Source of the DNA: Methylobacillus arboreus
Lineage (GTDB): Bacteria; Pseudomonadota; Gammaproteobacteria; Burkholderiales; Methylophilaceae
DNA length: 64,000 bases
NCBI RefSeq assembly: GCF_020532725.1
Contig: NZ_JAJAVC010000004.1
Location: forward strand, 124,001 to 188,000
Direction of reading: 5' to 3'
A model generated the notes under the pieces. That model was not told the origin of the DNA. It did no database searches and worked only from the letters and a program-made list of their open reading frames with translations. The translations under genes were made by a program, and so were the position numbers. This document shows, in pieces, positions 62,554 through 64,000 of the stretch (within the stretch, counting starts at the first letter, position 1; each line of letters begins with the position of its first letter).

Positions 62554-63644
62554 GGCTGTGCCTGTTGCGCCAGGGCCTGGACTTGTACGCGGATCTGGTC
62601 GGTGAGGAAGGCCGCGCCATCCACGGCCACGGTTTCACCGGCTTTCAGGCCTTCGAGGATCTGGATGCGACCATCCTGGTACATGCCGGTCTTGACGATG
62701 CGCTGGTGGGCCACTTCGTCTTCAATTACATATACCACTTCGCCGGCTGGGCGCAGCACCACGCTTTGTTCCGGCACCACCAAGGCAGATGCGTGCTCGC
62801 CAAGGATGATGTTGCCTGTGACGCTGGCGCCGGATTGCCAGCCGTGCTGGTCGACGATATCCACTAGTACGTCGATGGCGCGGTTGGTGCTGCCGATCAC
62901 GGGCTTGAATTCACGCAATACGCCTTCTGCTTCTTCGTCCGAAGTCGGTGTTTTCAGCCTGACTTTGAGGCCGGGTTTCAGCTTGCTGCCAAGGTTTTCC
63001 GGAAACGGCAGATGCGCGCGCAAGCGCTGGTTGCTGATGATTTGCAGGATGGGGTCGCCCACCTTGACATAGTCGCCAGGAGAGACGATCTGCTTTTCAA
63101 CCTTGCCGTCTATGGGCGAAAGCAGGCGTGTCTTGCTGCTGTTATGCGTAATGGTGGCCAGGCGGGAACGGGCACCTTCCAGCTGGCGTTTCAAGGCGAT
63201 TTTCTGGGTTTCAAGTTCGTCGAGCGCATTTTGCGAGATGAAATTCTTTTCCACCAGCTTCTGGTTGCGCTCTACATTGCGCTCTTGGTTGAGCAACAGC
63301 GCTTCCAGCCGGGCCACCTCGCTTTCAGCCTCTTGTTGCTGCAAGGTATAGTCTTGCGGGTCGAGCAGGGCGATCACTTCACCCTTTTTCACCACCTGGC
63401 CTGGCCGGGCAAGTATTTTGAGTACCCGTGCCGGGACCTCAGCGGAAACGGTGGGGTCCATGATCCCTTCCAGTGTGCCGATAGACTGTTCGCGGATTTC
63501 GAGCCGGATGGTCTCGACATTGGCAACGCTGACCAGCGGCGGCAATGGGCCTTGTCTTGCGGTGTCTTCCTGTTTGCTGCAAGCGCTGGTAAATGCGGTG
63601 AGCATGACTAGCAGCGCGCCCGTCCCCAAATGATAAGCTGACAT
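62550..63644 (-). CDS. RND efflux periplasmic adaptor lipoprotein
   Basis: A 364-residue adaptor with a lipobox (TSAC, Cys22), the lipoyl half-motif DPTVSAEVPARVLKILARPGQVVKKGEVIALLDPQDY, a coiled-coil hairpin (about residues 105-165), and a second half TRLLSPIDGKVEKQIVSPGDYVKVGDPILQI. It links the RND pump to an outer-membrane channel. The start is followed by the pump gene with a 4-nt overlap, so the two form one operon on the minus strand. No regulator gene is next to it. Confidence 0.9.
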   Translation of the reverse strand: MSAYHLGTGALLVMLTAFTSACSKQEDTARQGPLPPLVSVANVETIRLEIREQSIGTLEGIMDPTVSAEVPARVLKILARPGQVVKKGEVIALLDPQDYTLQQQEAESEVARLEALLLNQERNVERNQKLVEKNFISQNALDELETQKIALKRQLEGARSRLATITHNSSKTRLLSPIDGKVEKQIVSPGDYVKVGDPILQIISNQRLRAHLPFPENLGSKLKPGLKVRLKTPTSDEEAEGVLREFKPVIGSTNRAIDVLVDIVDQHGWQSGASVTGNIILGEHASALVVPEQSVVLRPAGEVVYVIEDEVAHQRIVKTGMYQDGRIQILEGLKAGETVAVDGAAFLTDQIRVQVQALAQQAQP

Positions 63645-63762
63645 TTATTCTAGTTTTCCTGATGAATACCAAGCATACGCTGGCTCCTCTAACCAGCTTA
63701 ACGCTGCTGTTTTAAGAGCAACTCTGTTGCTTCATGCTTTAAATTCAGCAGTCTATACCGGA

Positions 63763-64000
63763 TTAACCATTTTTTGCCATATCCAGCTTGAGGCCGGCCA
63801 GCATTTTCCAGTTGAAATGCGGGCCTGGGTCAGTCTTGCGGCCTGGCGCGATATCGGAGTGTCCGACGATATCGCGGATGGGGTAGTGCGAAACTAATAG
63901 CTTGAGCAAGGCTTGCAGCACTGTGTATTGGGCCGTGGCGAAGGGTTCGAAATCGCTGCCTTCCAGTTCTATGCCAATGGAAAAATCATTGCAGCGCTCA
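63763..64000 (-). CDS. ampD: N-acetyl-anhydromuramyl-L-alanine amidase (3' part only)
   Basis: The minus-strand frame from the window edge reads CNDFSIGIELEGSDFEPF, then VGHSDIAPGRKTDPGPHFNWKML and ends with TAA at 63763. This is the C-terminal part of AmpD, with the zinc histidine of the DPGPHFNW segment and the conserved lysine in RKTD. AmpD cleaves the amide bond of anhydromuropeptides during cell-wall recycling in the cytoplasm. The 5' end and start codon lie outside the window. Confidence 0.85.
   Translation of the reverse strand, partial: ERCNDFSIGIELEGSDFEPFATAQYTVLQALLKLLVSHYPIRDIVGHSDIAPGRKTDPGPHFNWKMLAGLKLDMAKNG

Noticed and set aside
1-64000. CRISPR arrays, rRNA or tRNA genes, prophage
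   Set aside because: No regularly spaced repeats, no rRNA sequence and no cloverleaf with a CCA-like end were seen in the gaps; the holin-like gene sits in a housekeeping cluster and is not evidence of a prophage.

Overview
The window looks like chromosomal DNA from a Gram-negative betaproteobacterium, most likely a methylotroph of the Methylophilaceae type. The betaproteobacterial signs are the conserved gene blocks def-fmt-htpX-rsmB-DUF4390-ntrY-ntrX, LysM-dprA-smg, metK | lpxL-type-dapF-DUF484-xerC, and ahcY-holin-like-metF with an S-adenosylhomocysteine (SAH) riboswitch in front of ahcY. Azurin and a SoxYZ-like pair without other sox genes fit a methylotroph. The genus is an inference and is not proven by the sequence.

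Region 1 (1-4.6 kb) is A/T-richer than the rest and looks like an accessory or decaying patch. It holds a solute-binding protein, a HAD hydrolase split by a 1-nt frameshift, an IS1595-type element whose transposase has an in-frame TGA, a GNAT acetyltransferase, an unrecognised ORF, and a D-Ala-D-Ala ligase split by another 1-nt frameshift. Region 2 (4.6-9.1 kb) has small housekeeping enzymes: a DUF333 lipoprotein, YaeQ, YbaK, an alpha/beta hydrolase, a methyltransferase, a monooxygenase-fold protein and RlmF. Region 3 (9.2-16.6 kb) is a complete ABC-type exporter (YhhJ-like permease, RbbA-type fusion ATPase, HlyD-type adaptor, NodT-type outer membrane factor). A divergent TetR regulator lies next to it, and a perfect 10+10 nt palindrome sits between them. 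Region 4 (16.6-27.4 kb) is a run of plus-strand genes: a DUF4105 protein and lipoprotein esterase, xthA, a nitroreductase, an MgtC-like protein, an AAA ATPase, dgt, a lysozyme-inhibitor-like lipoprotein, aqpZ and a DUF1275 protein.

Region 5 (27.4-37.8 kb) carries the translation and envelope block def-fmt-htpX-rsmB-DUF4390 and the NtrY/NtrX pair on the minus strand, with LysM-dprA-smg on the plus strand. The NtrX-like regulator has lost the residues needed for ATPase activity and sigma-54 contact. Region 6 (37.9-43.3 kb) gathers the activated-methyl cycle: metF, ahcY with its SAH riboswitch and promoter, and metK, interrupted by an HD-GYP phosphodiesterase. Region 7 (43.3-49.4 kb) has a lipid A acyltransferase homolog, dapF, DUF484, xerC, moaC, a BepA-like protease and a SoxYZ-like pair whose SoxY lacks the carrier cysteine. 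Region 8 (49.5-58.0 kb) has a zinc alcohol dehydrogenase, a zinc-ribbon/PD-(D/E)XK-like protein, hda, purM, two tandem DUF3108 proteins, a second Sun-family methyltransferase and a dicarboxylate symporter. Region 9 (58.0-64.0 kb) has azurin with palindromic upstream DNA and a clear terminator, a peroxiredoxin, an RND efflux pair, and the 3' part of ampD cut by the window end.

Two related elements of about 80 nt with TAACAAA-type inverted ends occur 43 kb apart (9156-9242 and 52369-52448). They are not explained by any gene. I saw no rRNA, tRNA or CRISPR array. No intergenic stretch exceeds 300 nt; the longest are the ahcY leader, the azurin upstream region and the hda-purM gap.
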